NCBI GenBank assembly: GCA_003021705.1
Contig: PXRJ01000066.1
Location: 1 to 52,963, forward strand
Direction: 5' to 3'
Source of the DNA: Halobacteriales archaeon QS_3_64_16
GTDB lineage: Archaea; Halobacteriota; Halobacteria; Halobacteriales; Halococcaceae
DNA: 52,963 nt
Under the pieces are notes generated by a model. The model had not been told where the DNA came from and ran no database searches. It saw nothing but the letters and a program-made list of their open reading frames with translations. The stretch's first letter is position 1; each line of letters begins with the position of its first letter. This document shows positions 36,894 to 45,845 of this stretch, in pieces. The position numbers were made by a program, and so were the translations under genes.

Positions 36894-37432
36894 CCGATAC
36901 GCGCACCCGCCTCGCGAAGCACGTCTCGGCCACGCCGGGCGTCCATTTCAACCGGCTCGTCGAACAGTCCGGACTGGCGCCCGGACAGGTCCAGTATCAC
37001 CTCCGGCGGCTCCGCGCGGACAAGAAGGTCCGCCAGGAACGGCTCTACGGGAAGACGCACTACTATCCGCCCGAGTACGACGATCGTGAACGGCGCACCC
37101 TCGCGCTCCTTCGCCGCGAGACGGCCCGTGAAATCCTCTGTTATCTCCTCGAACACGAGACGGCACGGCCAATGGCGATCGCCGACCACCTCGATATCGC
37201 TCGCAGCACCCTCGAGTGGCAACTCGACCGTCTCGTCGAACAAGGCCTGGTCGAGAAGCGCTACGACGAACGGAATCGAGTTCGACTCTCCCTCGCCGAC
37301 TCGAGGGAGATCGCACGCCTGCTCCGTGACGTCGCTCCATCGCTCGCCGACCGGATGGCCGATCGGTTCGTCCGTCTGACGGACCGGCTGTTAGAGACCA
37401 TCGCGGACACCGACCGACGAACGAACTCATAG
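36890..37432 (+). CDS. Transcription regulator with two winged-helix domains
   Basis: A 180-aa protein with tandem wHTH domains: residues ~5-60 (GVHFNRLVEQSGLAPGQVQYHLRRL) and ~75-145 (PMAIADHLDIARSTLEWQLDRLVEQGLVEKRY). The pattern is common among haloarchaeal regulators that are cotranscribed with a membrane protein. The gene begins inside the stop codon of the TM gene (ATGA). It may control the DyP-like and membrane protein genes upstream, but that is inferred from position. Confidence 0.88.
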   Translation: MTDTRTRLAKHVSATPGVHFNRLVEQSGLAPGQVQYHLRRLRADKKVRQERLYGKTHYYPPEYDDRERRTLALLRRETAREILCYLLEHETARPMAIADHLDIARSTLEWQLDRLVEQGLVEKRYDERNRVRLSLADSREIARLLRDVAPSLADRMADRFVRLTDRLLETIADTDRRTNS

Positions 37433-37581
37433 GCCACTCCCATTGGTGTCGCCAGCCCCGTCCTCTCGACACCGAGGCAGTGAGACGGTAGCTGCGGCGA
37501 ACGGGTCGGCGTCCTGACTGCGCGAGCGATCATGGCGAGCAGGGAGAATCCGATAAGCTCGCCGGAAAGCGGGACTAGCGA

Positions 37582-38351
37582 CTAGATGTCTTCGATATAC
37601 TCCGCTAACGTGCCGAGGAATCGGGCTGCATCAGCCCCGTCGACGACGCGATGATCGAAGCTGAGATCGACCGGTAGCTGTCGCCGGAACGTGACGTCAC
37701 CGTCGTCGGGGTGTGCGCGCGTTTTGATACGCCCTACACCGAGAATAGCGATCTCCGGCGGATTGATGATGGGGGTAAACGAGTCGACATCGAGCGGGCC
37801 GAGGTTCGTTAGGGTGAACGTTCCACCCCGGAAGTCGCTCATGGTGTGATCACCAGCCTGCACCCGATCGATCAGCTCCCGGCGCTGCTGGTGAACGGCT
37901 GTGAGTGGCTTCGAGCCGACATCAGTGAGTACTGGCGTGACCAATCCGGCATCGACCTCGGTTGCGATCCCGATGTTCTGCTCCTCGTAGAGCCGGTGTG
38001 TGCCGTCTTCGAACGTCGCGTTGAATGCAGGGCGGCGAGCGTGTCGGCGAGCGCACGGAGGAGGGAATCGACGAGCGTGAACTCGAGTTCTGCCTGCTGA
38101 TTCGCGGTTTCGATTTCGCCCAGTAGTGCCTCGGCGTCGATCTCACGGCTCGCCGTTACGTGGGCAGCGTTCCGGGAACTCTCCTGAAGCCGGTCTGCGA
38201 TAGTCCGGCGCATTGGACCGAGCGTACGCTCCTCGCGAACCGTTCTCCTCTCCGATCCGCCATCCGTACGGATCTCCTTTCCACCAGCCGAGGGACGTTC
38301 CTCGGAACTACTCGAGTCGACCGCATTGAAACCGTTCGAATAGGACTTCAT
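37582..38351 (-). pseudogene. 2-oxoacid dehydrogenase E2 catalytic domain, frameshifted
   Basis: The product has the acyltransferase core without a lipoyl domain: LGPMRRTIADRLQESSRNAAHVTASREID starts it and the active site SFDHRVVDGADAARFL closes it. Near 38028 the frame shifts; one extra C (GCC GCC CCT GCA TTC AAC) rejoins the halves as AAPAFNATFEDGTHRL and gives 256 aa. The lipoyl domain is a separate gene 12 nt upstream. The first ~40 residues are a polar linker. The enzyme would transfer the acyl group from lipoamide to CoA. No E3 gene is in the window. The deletion in a C run could be an error. Confidence 0.75.
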
Positions 38352-38363
38352 CGATACGTTCTC

Positions 38364-38624
38364 CTACTCGTGAGATATATACGCGAGTGTATCGCCACGC
38401 TCGAATGCCGCGTTTTCCTCGAGAACGATCGGGTCGATCGTTCCGGCGACTGGACTGGGTACATCGACGTCAACCCTCTCCACTTGGAACTCACAGATCG
38501 AATTACCCGCTTCGACCTGACTACCCTTACTGACGAACCAGTTGACGACGAGCCTCTCGTCGTCCTCCGCGTCCTCGGGCCACACGTCCGCTGTGTCGAT
38601 GGAAACACGATCAGTGCCGTTCAC
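38364..38624 (-). CDS. Free-standing lipoyl domain with Arg at the lipoylation site
   Basis: An 86-aa biotinyl/lipoyl domain: NWFVSKGSQVEAG, CEFQVERVDVDVPSPVAGT and GDTLAYISHE follow the family fold. The hairpin tip should read E-x-D-K or V-E-K, with Lys carrying lipoate. Here it is VER, with Arg50 encoded by AGG at 38475-38477; AAG would give Lys. As written the domain cannot be lipoylated. GTG 38624 overlaps the E1beta stop (GTGA), which indicates translational coupling. Supplying the lipoyl arm as a separate polypeptide is unusual compared with bacterial E2. Confidence 0.85.
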   Translation of the reverse strand: MNGTDRVSIDTADVWPEDAEDDERLVVNWFVSKGSQVEAGNSICEFQVERVDVDVPSPVAGTIDPIVLEENAAFERGDTLAYISHE

Positions 38625-39628
38625 GAGTTCGTGTTGTGGATGGAATCGATGATGTCGTCGCTATCGGGAACGATCTCGTTTTCCATCGGTCGAGAGTAGG
38701 GGATCGGCACGTCCGGAACAGCGACACGCTCGACCGAGTCGAGATCCCCGAGACCGTTCTCGACGATGCGGGAGATCACCTCACCGGTGACGCCGAACGA
38801 TCGGTAGTCTTCGTCGACGACGACGAGTTTCCCTGTCTTTCGAACGGATTCGAGTACTGTCTCCTCGTCGAAGGGCACGAGCGATCGGAGGTCGATCACC
38901 TCGACGTCGACCCCGTCCTCGGCGGCTTCGAGTGCACGATGAACGTGTAGCCCCAGCGTGACGACGGTAACGTCGGCTCCCTCGCGTTTCACGTCGGCGC
39001 TTCCGAACGGAATCGTATAGGACTCTTCGGGCACACCGGTCTTCGGCCCGTCGGGAGCCGGTAGCCACCCGATACCCATCAATCGCTTGTGAAACAAGTA
39101 GACGACCGGATCGTCGTCGCGGATGGCGTTGTGCATCAGACCCTTGGCATCGTAGGCCGTCGACGGGACGACGACTTTCATACCGGGGAGGTGGGCGAAG
39201 GTCCCATAGAGCGCCTGGGAGTGTTGTGCAGCGTCGTTGTACGTCCCACCCACAGCTGCGGTGAGGACCATCGGGACGCTCACGCTCGCCCCGCTCATAT
39301 AGGTGTTTTTCGCCATCTGATTGTAGATCTGATCCATACTGACGCCGAAGAAGTCGACGAACATCAATTCGGCAATCGGTCGCATGCCCTCCTGAGCAGC
39401 GCTAACGGCAGCACCGATATAGGCCGTTTCACTGATCGGCACGTCCATGATCCGGTCTCGGCCGAACTCCTCTCGAAGCCCCTCTGTAGAGTCGAATATA
39501 CCGTCGCAGTCGGCGACGTCCTCGCCCATGTAGAACATCTCCTCGTCTGCACGCATCTCGGTCGCGATGACTTCGACCATCGCCCCGCTCATCGTCATCG
39601 TCCGGTCTAAGTCCGCAGGAACGGCCAT
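38621..39628 (-). CDS. 2-oxoacid (pyruvate/acetoin) dehydrogenase E1 beta
   Basis: A 335-aa transketolase-like subunit. Pyr domain: MSGAMVEVIATEMRADEEMFYMGEDV, GIFDSTEGLREEFG, DVPISETAYIGAAVSAAQEGMRPIAEL. C-terminal domain: VTVVTLGLHVHRALEAA, VEVIDLRSLVPFDEETVLESV. Together with E1alpha it decarboxylates a 2-oxoacid or acetoin using thiamine diphosphate. The sequence style is that of acetoin-dehydrogenase-like complexes, but the substrate is not decided by this. It starts at TAATG overlapping the E1alpha stop and ends overlapping the lipoyl gene. Confidence 0.92.
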   Translation of the reverse strand: MAVPADLDRTMTMSGAMVEVIATEMRADEEMFYMGEDVADCDGIFDSTEGLREEFGRDRIMDVPISETAYIGAAVSAAQEGMRPIAELMFVDFFGVSMDQIYNQMAKNTYMSGASVSVPMVLTAAVGGTYNDAAQHSQALYGTFAHLPGMKVVVPSTAYDAKGLMHNAIRDDDPVVYLFHKRLMGIGWLPAPDGPKTGVPEESYTIPFGSADVKREGADVTVVTLGLHVHRALEAAEDGVDVEVIDLRSLVPFDEETVLESVRKTGKLVVVDEDYRSFGVTGEVISRIVENGLGDLDSVERVAVPDVPIPYSRPMENEIVPDSDDIIDSIHNTNS

Positions 39629-40675
39629 TACTCCTCACCTCCCAGCGCTTCGATCGATGGTTCCTGGTCGGTTACTCCCGAGGGTGGGTTGGTGAACACG
39701 TCCTCGTAAGCAGCCTCCGACTCGGGCTTCGGTTGTTCTTTGGGCCCACTCGATCGCCTCCTTGACACGATCGTGGGCCTCGGTCACGGAGGGCCTCGAG
39801 TTCCTCGTCGCCGATATCGAAGGCACGAAGATCCTCAGCGAGGCGTTCGATGGAATCACGCTTTCGATGCGCCGTTTGATCCCCCTTGGACCGATACGTC
39901 TGGGGGTCGCCCATGAAGTGGCACATGCGTCGATGGACCTGTACTTCGAGGAGCGTGGGGCCGTTGCCGTCGCGGGCACGCCCGACTGCCTCTCCAGCGG
40001 CCTCGTAGACAGCGACGACATCGTCGTGATCGACACGATCACCGGTCATATCGAAGCCATCGGCGCGTTTCGATCCGTCCCGCGGGGCGGTGATGCGGTC
40101 TTTCGGCATGCTGATCGCCCAGTCGTTGTCCTCGACGACGAACACGACGGGGAGGTCGTGTACACTCGCGAAATTGAGCGATTCGAGGAAAGCTCCCTGA
40201 TCGAGCGCCCCCTCACCGATGTACGCGACTGCGACGTTGTCCTCGTTTCGCTTCTTCGCCGTGAGAGCGGCTCCGACGGCCGGTGGACACCCTTCGGTCA
40301 TGATTTCGCTGGCCGCAAAGCCCACGTCCATATCGAAGATGTGCATGTGACCGCCTTTTCCCGAACAGAGGCCGGTTTCTCGACCGAATATTTCGGCAGT
40401 CATTCGGTTCAGATCGACCCCTTTCGCGATAGCGATGTGATGGAGGCGATGGGGTGCTGTCACTGTATCGTAGTCGCGCAGATGGTGACAGACGCCGACA
40501 GCAGCCGCCTCCTGGCCGGCTGCGAGATGGAGTTCGCCGGGAATCTGGCCGGCTCCGATATCGAAGCCAGGTGTTTTCCCCTCCATATATTCTTCTTGTA
40601 AGCGTTCTTCGTGGTGCCGAGCTGTTACCATGTCTTCGTAGAATTTTTCAACTGAGCCGTGCCAACAGTAGCCAT
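39628..40675 (-). pseudogene. 2-oxoacid (pyruvate/acetoin) dehydrogenase E1 alpha, frameshifted
   Basis: The body, MVTARHHEERLQEEYMEGKTPG..., has the ThDP motif GEGALDQGAFLESLNFASVHDLPVVFVVEDN (read as two parts) and GKGGHMH. Three one-base slips are needed for a normal protein: near 40652 (one A missing, joining MATVGTAQ to VEKFYEDMV), near 39790 (extra C, restoring LRDEAHDRVKEAIEW) and near 39745 (extra C, restoring WAKEQPKPESEAAYEDVF). With these it ends PSIEALGGEE at 39628 as the family does. The TATA box 27 nt before ATG 40675 supports that start. First gene of the E1alpha-E1beta-lipoyl-E2 operon. The slips look like sequencing errors. Confidence 0.78.
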
Positions 40676-40697
40676 GGTGAGTGTTATACTGGTAGCA

Positions 40698-40705
40698 TCA
40701 TAAAA
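40698..40705 (-). promoter_or_regulatory. TATA box of the 2-oxoacid dehydrogenase operon
   Basis: On the minus strand TTTTATGA is centred 27 nt before ATG 40675, predicting a leaderless transcript and supporting that N-terminus for E1alpha. The ~270 bases to the right, up to the PfkB gene, contain no credible ORF. Confidence 0.5.
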
Positions 40706-40978
40706 CTGAAGTGCGTACTGATTCAGCGAGATCCCTACTCGTCGGGCTCGTCGGTAGAGGACCGACTCGATTGCACCTCTATTTAGCAGAGATACAAGGG
40801 CAAGAGGTCCCCGCTCCGACCGCTCTCCCTCCTTCGGAGGTACAGAGGTCTTCGCCTCACCGGAACAGGGGAGAACTATCCGGTAAGGCCTGCCAGTCAC
40901 GAAAGCCGATACGGAGTCGACTGCAAACGAGGGGAGTCCTCCACAGACTCAAGAGGCTCACCCCCTCCAGTACGCTCG

Positions 40979-41899
40979 ATGCCGTCGTTGGATGTCGTTA
41001 CGGTCGGGAGTGCCGTCATCGACCACGTCTATACGCTCTCGAACCTGCCGGAACCCGACGGCGGCGCGTTCGTCCAGAGCTATACTACTGCTGCCGGTGG
41101 CGTCGCCGCGAACGTCGCCTCCGCACTCGCAGAACTGGAGCACGAGACTGGAATCGTCACCCGCCTCGGCGCCGAGGCTGCCGGGATCGAGGCCGATCTA
41201 CGGGAACGAAATCTCGATGTCGCTCGCGTCCGTTCCGGTCCCGAGGAGTCGTCATACTCGCTCGTTTTGCGGGGGCTGGATGGAGAGCGGATGGTCCTCG
41301 CTGGCGGCCGGAGCGTTGCGAACCTCCGGCTCGCCGACGCGGACATGCCCTATCTCCGTGACGCGAGCGTGGTATTCACGAGCGCGTACGCCCCTGATTC
41401 GGTGGTCTCGAGGCTCGTGGCGGCGCGCGAACGCGGCGAGATTTCGATGCTCGTGTTCGACCTCGCCGGGCCACTCCCGGAGTTCGAAAACCGAGGAACG
41501 CGACCGGCGACCATCGACCGACTGCTCGCCGTCGTTGACCTGTTCGTCGTTAGCGAGGTCGCCGCCCGATCGTACTTCGACGGCGGCGCGGACGAAACCG
41601 CTGCCGTTCTCGCAGGAGGCGACATCGATCGCGCCGCCGTGACCCGCGGGCGGGAGGGAGCGCTTCTCGTCGATGGGGACTCCGTAATCGAGATTCCCAC
41701 ATTCGACGTCGCCATCGAGGACACGACGGGTGCCGGCGACGTCTTCACGGCGGGATTGATCCATGCGTGGCTACTCGAGGGCTCGCCAGCACCGGCGGCC
41801 GGTCGCTTCGCTGCCGCAGGAGCCGCGCTCAACTGTACTGCCCTGGGTGCTCGCGGCCGCCTCCCGACGAAGCAGGCCGTTCGTGCGCTCCTGGAGTAG
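40979..41899 (+). CDS. PfkB-family carbohydrate kinase
   Basis: A 306-aa ribokinase-fold kinase. The N-terminal substrate loop TTAAGGVAANVASALAELE contains the GG hinge; the phosphoryl-transfer signature is DTTGAGDVFTAGLIHA, with the catalytic Asp near residue 250. It uses ATP to phosphorylate a sugar or nucleoside, and the specificity is unclear. It converges tail-to-tail with btpA, two bases apart, which may reflect joint function or simply tight packing. Confidence 0.92.
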   Translation: MPSLDVVTVGSAVIDHVYTLSNLPEPDGGAFVQSYTTAAGGVAANVASALAELEHETGIVTRLGAEAAGIEADLRERNLDVARVRSGPEESSYSLVLRGLDGERMVLAGGRSVANLRLADADMPYLRDASVVFTSAYAPDSVVSRLVAARERGEISMLVFDLAGPLPEFENRGTRPATIDRLLAVVDLFVVSEVAARSYFDGGADETAAVLAGGDIDRAAVTRGREGALLVDGDSVIEIPTFDVAIEDTTGAGDVFTAGLIHAWLLEGSPAPAAGRFAAAGAALNCTALGARGRLPTKQAVRALLE

Positions 41900-41901
41900 C
41901 G

Positions 41902-42696
41902 TCAGGGAATCGACGCGACGAGGCGCTCAACCGCTCGCTCGTCCACGGGAGCGGTCGTTTCGCCGTCGCGTTTCAGCGCCGTTCCGACGATCGCGCCGTC
42001 GGCGAGCGAGAGCAGCTCCGGTGCCGTCTCGGGGGTGAGGCCGCTACCGATCAGTATCGGTACGTCGAGACCGCGAGCATCACGGTGTTCGATCACCCGA
42101 TCGAGGACATCCCCATCGACGGCTTCGCCCGTACCCGCACCGCTTACGATAACGGCGTTCGCACCGCCGCGCTCGATTAGTTCGCTTAGCGTCCCCTCTA
42201 CGGGGCGTCGAGCGAGCGGCGCGGAGTGCTTCACGTCGAGGTCGGCGAGGATCGCGACGTCGGCGTCGAGTCGCTCGCGAAGGCGCAGCGTCTCGTGTGC
42301 CGTGCCTTCGACGATCCCCTGATCGGTGAGGCGTGCGCCGGTATGGACGTTCGCACGGACGAACGCACCCCCCGTCGCGGCGGCGATGCCGATCGCACTC
42401 CGCACGTCGTTTCTGAGCACGTTCACGCCGAAGGGAATCGAGACCTGCTCGCGGAGCGTCGCGGCGAGCGCCGCGATGTCGGCGACGACGTGTCGGGGAA
42501 CTCGACCCGGGTAGAAAGGAGCGTCGCCGAAGTTCTCGAGCATGATCCCATCGATACCGCCCGTCTCGAGTGCCGAGGCGTCGCGACACAGCCGCTCTCG
42601 AATTCGGGTCCGATCCCCCTCGAAGTTCGGTGCATCCGAAAGCGGCGGCAGGTGAACCATGCCAATCACCGGCGTGTCCGTATCGAAGAACTCCAT
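41902..42696 (-). CDS. BtpA/SgcQ family TIM-barrel protein
   Basis: A 264-aa protein with the BtpA family marks VIGMVHLPPLSDAPNF, DGIMLENFGDAPFYP, PFGVNVLRNDVRSAIGIA, FVRANVHTGARLTDQG, LADLDVKHSAPLA and VPILIGSGLTPETA. The family is named after a cyanobacterial protein needed for photosystem I stability. In archaea the reaction is unknown, and the barrel suggests a phosphosugar or pterin-like ligand. The PfkB kinase next door could supply the phosphorylated substrate, but this is inference. Confidence 0.92.
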   Translation of the reverse strand: MEFFDTDTPVIGMVHLPPLSDAPNFEGDRTRIRERLCRDASALETGGIDGIMLENFGDAPFYPGRVPRHVVADIAALAATLREQVSIPFGVNVLRNDVRSAIGIAAATGGAFVRANVHTGARLTDQGIVEGTAHETLRLRERLDADVAILADLDVKHSAPLARRPVEGTLSELIERGGANAVIVSGAGTGEAVDGDVLDRVIEHRDARGLDVPILIGSGLTPETAPELLSLADGAIVGTALKRDGETTAPVDERAVERLVASIP

Positions 42697-42935
42697 GTGC
42701 CAGTCAGGTCACCGATGGACTTAGTTCGTGGTCAGTGTACAATCCGTATTGCAAACACGAGTCGGACAGTGTCTCGGCAAAAGTGAGAAGCCCCCGCCGA
42801 CGCTGTGGTGCTCCAGTCCTCGAGTGGAGTCTCGACCCGGTCGGGACCAGCGCGAACGCCTCACCCGAGACGGTCAGTCGAATCGAGATCGACGACAGTG
42901 CTCGCTCGATCACGCCGACGGTAGCCGACGCGCGA

Positions 42936-43751
42936 TCATAGATCGAGCTTCGATGCGAGGTCGTCGTCGAGATCGCCGTCGATGGCGGACAGATCGCCTA
43001 TCTCCTCGGTTGAGAGTTCGAAGTCGAACACGTCGAAGTTCCCCCGAACGTGATCAGGGTTCGAGGACATCGGGATTGCCGCGACCATCGGTTGCTGTAA
43101 CAACCAGCGGAGCGCGACCTGTGCAGCCGTCCGCTCGTGACGATCGGCGATCCCCCGAACCGTCTCGTCCTCGAGGAGATCGCCTACCCCGAGCGGGCTG
43201 TAGGCGGTAAGCATGATGTTCTCCTCGATACAGAGTGAGAGAAGGTCGTCTTGACGCTCGTGGACGTTGTACTCGACCTGGTTCGTGAGGATCGGGGCCT
43301 CCGAGTGGGTCATTGCCTCCCGCGTCTCTTCGACCGAGAAGTTCGACACACCCAGATGCCGAATCATCCCTTCGTCGCGGAGTTCGTTCATCGCGTCGAG
43401 CGTCTCCTCGTGCGGAACGTCTTGATCCGGCGAGTGAATCAACAGTAGATCGACGTAATCCATCCCTAGGCGATCGAGACTCTTACGCGTCGAATCGATG
43501 ACTGCGTCGTACGCCCGGTTGTCACCGGCAAGCTTCGTCGTGACGAAGACCTCCTCGCGATCGACGTCGGCATCACGAACCGACCGGCCGACTGCCGGTT
43601 CGCTGCCGTAGATCTGTGCGGTATCGAGGTGTCGGTAGCCAGCCGCGAGGGCGGCGGCAATAGCTCGCTCCCGCTGTTCGTCCGTGTCCATACTGGCGGT
43701 GCCGAACCCGAGTGCGGGTACTGCCTCCCCATCGACGGTGACGTACTCCAT
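42936..43751 (-). CDS. Aldo/keto reductase
   Basis: A 271-aa (beta/alpha)8 NADPH oxidoreductase. The catalytic tetrad is visible: Asp and Tyr in LDTAQIYGSE, Lys in VFVTTKLAG and His in LLLIHSPDQ. Also GMIRHLGVSNF, TNQVEYNVHERQ and AYSPLGVG. It reduces aldehydes or ketones or oxidises sugar alcohols, with the physiological substrate unknown. The gene stands alone, with 240 bases of sequence without features on its left. Confidence 0.94.
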   Translation of the reverse strand: MEYVTVDGEAVPALGFGTASMDTDEQRERAIAAALAAGYRHLDTAQIYGSEPAVGRSVRDADVDREEVFVTTKLAGDNRAYDAVIDSTRKSLDRLGMDYVDLLLIHSPDQDVPHEETLDAMNELRDEGMIRHLGVSNFSVEETREAMTHSEAPILTNQVEYNVHERQDDLLSLCIEENIMLTAYSPLGVGDLLEDETVRGIADRHERTAAQVALRWLLQQPMVAAIPMSSNPDHVRGNFDVFDFELSTEEIGDLSAIDGDLDDDLASKLDL

Positions 43752-43890
43752 ATGCTCCAGTACTTCCAGCCGGTAGTTAACTCCCCGGACAGTGCTAGTT
43801 TCTCGTCGAGTAGGCTCCGCTCAGTGATTTCGATGACTCCCGAGAGAACTCGCTATCCCGTGTTTTCCTGCAGAGACGATCTATCGCACG

Positions 43891-45406
43891 CTACTCGAGC
43901 GAATCGCGCAGTGAGACCTTATTGATCTTCCGCGTCGAGGTCTTCGGCATCTCCTCGGTGAACTCGATCCGCCGCGAGAGTTCGTACTCGGCGAGGGGGT
44001 CCCGACAATCCTGCCCGATCGACTCCGCGGTAATACTCTCGTCCGAACGGACAACGACCGCCGTTACCGTCTCGCCGAGGCGGTCGTGCGGGGTTCCGAG
44101 CACTGCGGCCTCCTGTATACCGTCGATCTCGTAGAGTACGTCCTCGACGCCACTCGGGTAGACGCTCTCCCCGCTCGAGATGATCACGTCGTCGACCCGG
44201 TCCTCGACGAACAAGTGTCCGTCCTCGTCCAAGCGCCCGATATCCCCCGAGCGCAGCCACTGCTCTCCCTCCCGCTCGACGAACGCCTCCCGATTCTTTT
44301 CGGGCCATATTGTAGTAGCCCGTCGTCACCACGTCGCCGCGCCACAACAGTTCGCTACGACCGCCCTCGTCGACACGGGCCCCCGTTTCGGGCTCTTCGA
44401 TCCGGAGATCGATCACTCCCTTCGCTGGCGGGCCGACGCTACCCGGTTTTCGGCCGTCCTGATCGAAGCGATTGATCGCGCCATTGGCCGTCGTCTCGGT
44501 CATTCCGTACCCCTCTAGTAGTACGCAATCGAATTTTCGCTCGAACGCTTCGATCCGATCGCTGGGCATCGGTGACCCGCCGGCACCGAACGTCCGGAGC
44601 GAGCTCGTATCGTAGTCGCCGGCACTCTCGCAGTTCAACAGGTCGATCGCGATCGTCATGATACAGAACGTCGTCGTAACCGCTCGCTTCTCGATAACGG
44701 CGAGTGCGTCCTCCGGGTCCCAGGCCGGCATGAAGTAGTTCTCGGCTCGCGCAAGTAGTAATGGCGCGAGCGTGACGTTCAGTCCTGAGACGTGGAAACA
44801 GGGGTTCACTGTGAGCCCGATGTCGTGGCGCGACCAGCCCATACAGAGGTTCATCGCGTGTGAGTTAGTCCCCATGTTCCGATGGGTCCGTTTCACCCCC
44901 TTCGGCCGACCGGTCGTGCCACTAGTATACATGAGACCGAGGAGTTCGTCCCCTTTGCGCGGGTAAACCCTGTACTCGGTATCGGCGGCTTCGACGAGGC
45001 TGCTGTACTGGTGGCCTTCGTTTCCGTCGACGACGACGAGGTGTTCCAGTCCGTCGACGGTCGTGTTGGCGAAGTGGTCCTTGAACTGGCCGGTAGTCAC
45101 GATCGCTCGTGCGCCGGCACCGCCGAGGACGTACTCGATGCCCTCCTGCTGGAGGCGCATGTTGATCGGAACGGGGATCGCACCGCGTTTCACCGCCCCG
45201 AAGTACGTCGTCACGAACGCGACGCTATTGGGGAGGTAGAGTGCGATCCGATCGCCGGCCTCGATACCCAGTTCCGCGAGCGCGTTCGCGACGGCGTCCG
45301 TCTCCTCGGCGAGGTCCTCGTAGGTCAGTGATCGCTGCGGGTCGACGATCGCCGTCTCCTCGGATACGTCTCGTGCGGCGAGATCGATGTGATTTGCGAC
45401 GTTCAT
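43891..45406 (-). pseudogene. Acyl-CoA synthetase (AMP-forming), frameshifted
   Basis: An ANL-family enzyme: YTSGTTGRPKGVKRTHRN is the AMP-binding P-loop, LLEGYGMTETT is the A5-like motif, and the C-terminal domain has DEDGHLFVEDRVDDVIISSGESVYPSGVE and TSTRKINKVSL with the late catalytic Lys. Near 44306 the frame changes; removing one G (ATG G CCC to ATG CCC) gives YYNMPEKNREAFVEREGEQW and a single 504-aa product. Substrate: probably a medium or long fatty acid or an aryl acid. The insertion may be an error. A 24-bp palindrome lies just upstream of the start. Confidence 0.8.
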
Positions 45407-45420
45407 TCAGTCCCCTCCCG

Positions 45421-45444
45421 ACCGAACCCACATAGTGGTTCGGT
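45421..45444. promoter_or_regulatory. 24-bp palindrome upstream of the acyl-CoA synthetase
   Basis: ACCGAACC-CACATAGT-GGTTCGGT has eight perfect pairs and an eight-base spacer. It lies 15-38 nt before the ATG at 45406, where the promoter would be, so it is a candidate operator for a dimeric regulator. Confidence 0.5.
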
Positions 45445-45559
45445 AACTGACACCAAGACTACTGATCAGTGGTCGATTCCTCGGTAGCTCTCCCGAGCGA
45501 CGTGCCGATCAGGCGAGAAGAGGAAGACGGCTTTTGTATTCGGGTAACTAACGGTCGTC

Positions 45560-45709
45560 GTGCTCGGATTGAGATTTTTCGCCTGTAATCGGTGTGATAC
45601 CGTCTTCGCCGACCCCGAGAGGCCACTACGCTGTAACAGTTGTGGCGGCGACGCTCTCGAGGAGATCACCGACGAGCTGCAAGCCGATACGTACTTCACC
45701 CCACAGTAA
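45560..45709 (+). CDS. 49-aa zinc-ribbon protein
   Basis: GTG 45560 opens VLGLRFFACNRCDTVFAD, then CNSCGGDALEEI and an acidic end. The two CxxC knuckles 17 residues apart form a rubredoxin-like zinc ribbon, as in many tiny haloarchaeal proteins. TTG 45569 is an alternative start. It has no coupled neighbour. Confidence 0.6.
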   Translation: MLGLRFFACNRCDTVFADPERPLRCNSCGGDALEEITDELQADTYFTPQ

Positions 45710-45845
45710 CTGGAACTTGCCTCCCCTCACCTGGTCGGCGTCATACTCTCGAACACCGCCGGAAGATAGCCGTCTTCGCTCACAGCGCCGCGAAGCCAAA
45801 GGCTCGCTATAGCAGCGTCAGTCTTCGGTGTATACGACAGCGAAC

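Noticed and set aside
40625-40900. 91-codon minus-strand frame upstream of E1alpha
   Set aside because: It shares its ATG region with E1alpha but runs on through the promoter; the product is not family-like. The start at 40675 in this frame is explained by a slip in E1alpha.
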